DNA of 6,908 nt from Desulfosarcina sp. (lineage in GTDB: Bacteria > Desulfobacterota > Desulfobacteria > Desulfobacterales > Desulfosarcinaceae): assembly GCA_030642405.1 (NCBI GenBank), contig DAOWNV010000150.1, positions 1-6,908 of the forward strand, read 5' to 3'. The position numbers and the translations under genes are program-made. Under the pieces are notes generated by a model, which was not told the DNA's origin, made no database searches, and saw only the letters and a program-made list of their open reading frames with translations. Below, piece after piece: positions 4,278 to 6,908 of the stretch (position 1 is its first letter; the number at the start of each line of letters is the position of its first letter).

Positions 4278-5393
4278 ATGACCGTATTGGAGGACCTCGG
4301 ATCAAATGAAAAGGTGAAATATAAAATGGTCCCGAAAAAAAAAACAGAGTCTTGGATTCAGCAAACCAAACGCCTGCCTCTGGGCTGGATCGTTTTTGGG
4401 TTATCTGTTCCATTGTTGGCGGCAATTGTTCTTTCCACCGGGTCCGGTTTTGTAACCATCGCTTTTACGGATGTGATAAAAATTGTTGCGGCAAAGTTGA
4501 CCGGAGCGCAAAACCTGATCTCACACCTGGATGAATTGCAGCCGGTTGTGGTTCTCGATGTTCGGTTGCCGCGTATCCTTACATCCGCATTGGTGGGTGC
4601 CGGGCTGGCAGTTTCCGGTGCCGTGTTTCAGGGGATTCTTCTCAATCCATTGGCGGATCCATACACACTGGGTGTATCCGCCGGAGCCGCTTTCGGTGCC
4701 TCCCTTGCTCTGTTGTTCAATTTTACTTTTCTGGGCCTCTGGTCGGTGTCGGTATTCGCCTTTGCCGGCGCTCTGGCTACTCTCATGGTGGTGATCTATT
4801 TGACTGCCGGCGGCGGGGATTTTTCGTCTGGAAGCCTGATTCTTTCCGGGATTATCGTTGCGGCAATCCTGTCTGCGGGGGTCAGCTTCATCAAGTATCT
4901 TGCCGATGAAGAGGTCAGCATCATAATCTTTTGGTTGATGGGTAGCTTTACCTCCAAAACCTGGGCAGAAGCCGGTCTGGTTACTTTATCCCTGGGATTG
5001 GGGCTCATGGTGTTTCTTTTTTTCAGTCGGGATCTCAATCTACTGGCATTGGGAGGGCGTACGGCGGGGTCTTTGGGGATTTCGCCGCGAAAGGTTTCGC
5101 TGATTCTTTTGATAACGGCCTCACTTGTATCCGCCGTATGTGTCGCCGTATCCGGGATCATCGGCTTTGTGGGGTTGCTGGTGCCGCATATGGTGCGGTT
5201 CGTCACCGGTCCGGACAACCGGCGGCTGATTCCGGTTTCGGCCCTGGTCGGCAGTCTTTTGCTTTTGTGTGCGGACACGGTGACCCGTGTCGTTTTGCCC
5301 AGGGAAATCCCCATCGGTGTGATTACCGCCCTGATCGGCGGGCCGTTTTTTTGTTACATTTTCCGTAAACGCCAGATGCTGCGAGATGGATAG
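4278..5393 (+). CDS. btuC: BtuC-like cobalamin ABC transporter permease (FecCD family)
   Basis: From the chosen ATG the protein has 371 residues and about ten hydrophobic helices, the FecCD/BtuC plan, acting as a dimer in the inner membrane. Recognisable segments are VRLPRIL at about 95-101, the QGILLNPLADPYTLG signature at about 118-132, and a GRTAGSLGIS stretch typical of the cytoplasmic region that contacts the ATPase. The frame is open upstream to 4197, but that ATG lies inside the riboswitch terminator and is rejected. ATG 4278 has AGGGG 9 bases before it. ATG 4326 (355 residues) is an equally fair choice, because the first helix then begins about 20 residues in, as is usual for the family. 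The substrate is assigned from the cobalamin riboswitch; the fold alone would also allow haem or siderophores. Confidence 0.88.
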   Translation: MTVLEDLGSNEKVKYKMVPKKKTESWIQQTKRLPLGWIVFGLSVPLLAAIVLSTGSGFVTIAFTDVIKIVAAKLTGAQNLISHLDELQPVVVLDVRLPRILTSALVGAGLAVSGAVFQGILLNPLADPYTLGVSAGAAFGASLALLFNFTFLGLWSVSVFAFAGALATLMVVIYLTAGGGDFSSGSLILSGIIVAAILSAGVSFIKYLADEEVSIIIFWLMGSFTSKTWAEAGLVTLSLGLGLMVFLFFSRDLNLLALGGRTAGSLGISPRKVSLILLITASLVSAVCVAVSGIIGFVGLLVPHMVRFVTGPDNRRLIPVSALVGSLLLLCADTVTRVVLPREIPIGVITALIGGPFFCYIFRKRQMLRDG

Positions 5394-5401
5394 GTTCGGC
5401 C

Positions 5402-6181
5402 ATGTATAGATTGGATCGTATCGGATTTGCATACGGTGAAAAGCGAGTTCTCGAAAATTTGAGTTTGACCTTTGAGGACGGATGCTTTTATGGCGTCATC
5501 GGTCCAAACGGCTGCGGCAAGACCACCCTCATCGATCTGTTGGGCGGCCATCTAAAACCCGATCAAGGGGCGATCCAAATGAACGGCAGTTCCATGACCG
5601 ACCACTCGCCAAAGGAACTTTCCCGAATCATCTCCCTGGTTCCTCAGGACTTTTTCATCAATTTTCCCTATACCTGCAAAGAGATCGTGATGATGGGGCG
5701 CTACCCCCATATTCCCAGATTCGCCCGTCCTAACGGCAACGATTTGTCCATTGTGGAAAGCGTTATCAAAAAAACCGGTCTTGCGGGTTTCGTCAATCGG
5801 TTCGTCAATCAACTTAGCGGCGGTGAACGCCAGCGTGTCGTCTTTGCAAGAAGTCTTGCTCAGGATACATCCGTTCTTTTATTGGATGAAGCCACTTCCA
5901 ATCTGGATATGCAACACACCATCAGCATGTTGAACCTGGCAGCTGCCAGGGTTGCCCAAGGCGCATTGGTCATCTCCGTGATGCAGGACATAAACCTGGC
6001 TGCCATGTATTGTGACCGGATGATCTGTATGCGAAACGGCGGGGTGTATGCCAGTGGAAAATTGGAGGAGGTGTTAACGGCAAAAATGCTCCGGGAGGTT
6101 TTTCATGTCCAAGCCAAGGTGGAGCACAACCCTTTTTCCGGGGCCCTTCAGGTGGCTTACCAAAAAGAGGTGGATCGATGA
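5402..6181 (+). CDS. btuD: BtuD-like cobalamin ABC transporter ATP-binding protein
   Basis: This 259-residue protein is a complete ABC ATPase that would power import through the BtuC-like permease. Visible motifs are Walker A GPNGCGKT (34-41), Q-loop Gln82 in VPQD, signature LSGGE (138-142), Walker B VLLLDE (158-163) with catalytic Glu163, and D-loop SNLD (166-169). The H-loop is odd: MQDINLA puts Gln195 (codon CAG at 5984) where the switch His normally stands, as in the usual HDLNLA. The start lies 8 bases after the btuC stop, with AGG 7 bases before the ATG. Its stop overlaps the next start as ATGA. The domain order and MGRYPH segment (98-103) fit the FecE/BtuD/HmuV group. The B12 assignment comes from the riboswitch and operon. 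Confidence 0.9.
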   Translation: MYRLDRIGFAYGEKRVLENLSLTFEDGCFYGVIGPNGCGKTTLIDLLGGHLKPDQGAIQMNGSSMTDHSPKELSRIISLVPQDFFINFPYTCKEIVMMGRYPHIPRFARPNGNDLSIVESVIKKTGLAGFVNRFVNQLSGGERQRVVFARSLAQDTSVLLLDEATSNLDMQHTISMLNLAAARVAQGALVISVMQDINLAAMYCDRMICMRNGGVYASGKLEEVLTAKMLREVFHVQAKVEHNPFSGALQVAYQKEVDR

Positions 6182-6908
6182 TTCAGCGCTGGATCGCTGC
6201 AACAATTGTAGTGGTTGTAATGACGGTATCGGGTGCATGCCCCGGTTTCGCTGAGTTGTCCTGCAATGGGGAATGGATCACCGATTCCATGGGCAGGCGG
6301 ATTTCCACCCGACAATCCTTTGAACGGATCATTTCATTGTATGGTGCCCATACGGAAAATCTTTTTTCCTTGGGAGCAGGCAAGCGAATTATCGGGGTCT
6401 CTCCCCATGAAGATTGGCCTCTGGAAGCAAAAAAAAAGACGGTCTACTCCTATCACGACGGTTTGGAAAAGTTTTTATCCGACCGCCCGGATCTGATCAT
6501 TATCCGTCCAATGATCGACAGAGGGTACCGGCAACTGGTCAGCCGATTGGAGGCCCAGGGAATAACGGTCGTCTCCTTGCAGCCGAAGACCGTGGATCAG
6601 TTGTTTGTCTACTGGAAGATTCTGGGGAAGCTCAGCGGTTGTGAACCGTCTTCCCGGCAGATGACTACCACGTTCATGCAGACCGTTGATCGCATCAAAA
6701 AAAAGACGACAGCCGTTGACCGGAAGAAACGGGTCTATTTCGAAGCGATTCACGATCGCATGCGAACATTTACCCCAAGCGCCATGGCCATTTTTGTGCT
6801 GGAGACGGCAGGAGGTGTCAACGTGGCGGACCAGGCTGTTTCACGGAAAAATACGGTGATCGCCGAATTCGGAAAAGAACGCATTTTATCATTAGCCGAT
6901 GAAATCGA
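6178..6908 (+). CDS. btuF: BtuF-like periplasmic corrinoid-binding protein (3' end beyond the window)
   Basis: The frame is open from the ATG at 6178 to the right edge, 243 full codons without a stop. The ATG overlaps the ATPase stop as ATGA and has GAGG 7 bases upstream. Residues 1-25 look like a signal peptide (hydrophobic core about 6-17, likely cleavage after GFA). Cys21 does not sit in a good lipobox, so a free periplasmic protein is favoured. After it come ITDSMGRRI, then ERIISLYGAHTENLFSLGAG and IIGVSPHEDWP (about 49-80), and later RPDLIIIRP (about 102-110). This is the pattern of class III periplasmic binding proteins (PF01497) such as BtuF and FecB. It would deliver corrinoid to the BtuC/BtuD pair. 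Truncated only by the window edge; binding specificity is inferred from context. Confidence 0.88.
   Translation, partial: MIQRWIAATIVVVVMTVSGACPGFAELSCNGEWITDSMGRRISTRQSFERIISLYGAHTENLFSLGAGKRIIGVSPHEDWPLEAKKKTVYSYHDGLEKFLSDRPDLIIIRPMIDRGYRQLVSRLEAQGITVVSLQPKTVDQLFVYWKILGKLSGCEPSSRQMTTTFMQTVDRIKKKTTAVDRKKRVYFEAIHDRMRTFTPSAMAIFVLETAGGVNVADQAVSRKNTVIAEFGKERILSLADEI

Noticed and set aside
4796..5314. Minus-strand open frame inside btuC
   Set aside because: It is antisense to conserved membrane helices and rich in P, R and T without any domain; a shadow frame.
6195..6243. BtuF as a lipoprotein anchored at Cys21
   Set aside because: The residues before the Cys are S-G-A rather than the usual L-[A/S]-[G/A]; the hydrophobic residue is one position too far, and a good signal peptidase I site follows at GFA.

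Overview
The window looks like chromosomal DNA from a Gram-negative, outer-membrane-bearing bacterium, most probably a sulfate-reducing deltaproteobacterium (Desulfobacterota/Desulfobacterales). That placement is inferred from three things: the gene set (a free DUF3450 protein, a long ExbB with a periplasmic coiled coil, short ExbB, ExbD and TonB, in that order), roughly even base composition, and GTGAACA-like heptamer repeats between genes. No rRNA or phylogenetic marker is present to prove it.

Layout. Two operons run outward from a control region at about 3505-4277. The leftward operon (minus strand) reads: DUF3450 periplasmic coiled-coil protein (3504-2731), long MotA/TolQ/ExbB-type protein with a secreted N-terminal half (2734-1268), short ExbB (1271-660), ExbD (576-157), and the start of a TonB-like protein that runs off the left edge (138-1). 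The first three genes are joined by ATGA stop/start overlaps. The rightward operon (plus strand) reads: BtuC-type permease (about 4278-5393), BtuD-type ATPase (5402-6181), and a BtuF-type periplasmic binding protein (6178 to the right edge).

The gene-free stretch between the operons (about 770 bases) is nearly all regulatory. From left to right it holds the Shine-Dalgarno site of the leftward operon, a short palindrome, a leftward intrinsic terminator (3570-3602), a leftward cobalamin riboswitch (3686-3842), a leftward promoter (3851-3880), a rightward promoter (about 3904-3930), a rightward cobalamin riboswitch (3941-4114), and a rightward intrinsic terminator (4187-4227) with a visible antiterminator pairing. 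Each operon therefore appears to be switched off by cobalamin through its own aptamer and its own transcription terminator.

How the parts work together (inference from known families). An outer-membrane TonB-dependent corrinoid receptor, not in this window, would be energised by the TonB/ExbB/ExbD set. BtuF would capture the corrinoid in the periplasm, and BtuC/BtuD would import it at the cost of ATP. The most unusual points are that the TonB energiser itself carries a B12 riboswitch, that two riboswitches sit back to back, that a DUF3450-like periplasmic module seems to occur both free and fused to an ExbB channel, and that the ATPase has Gln where the H-loop His is expected.
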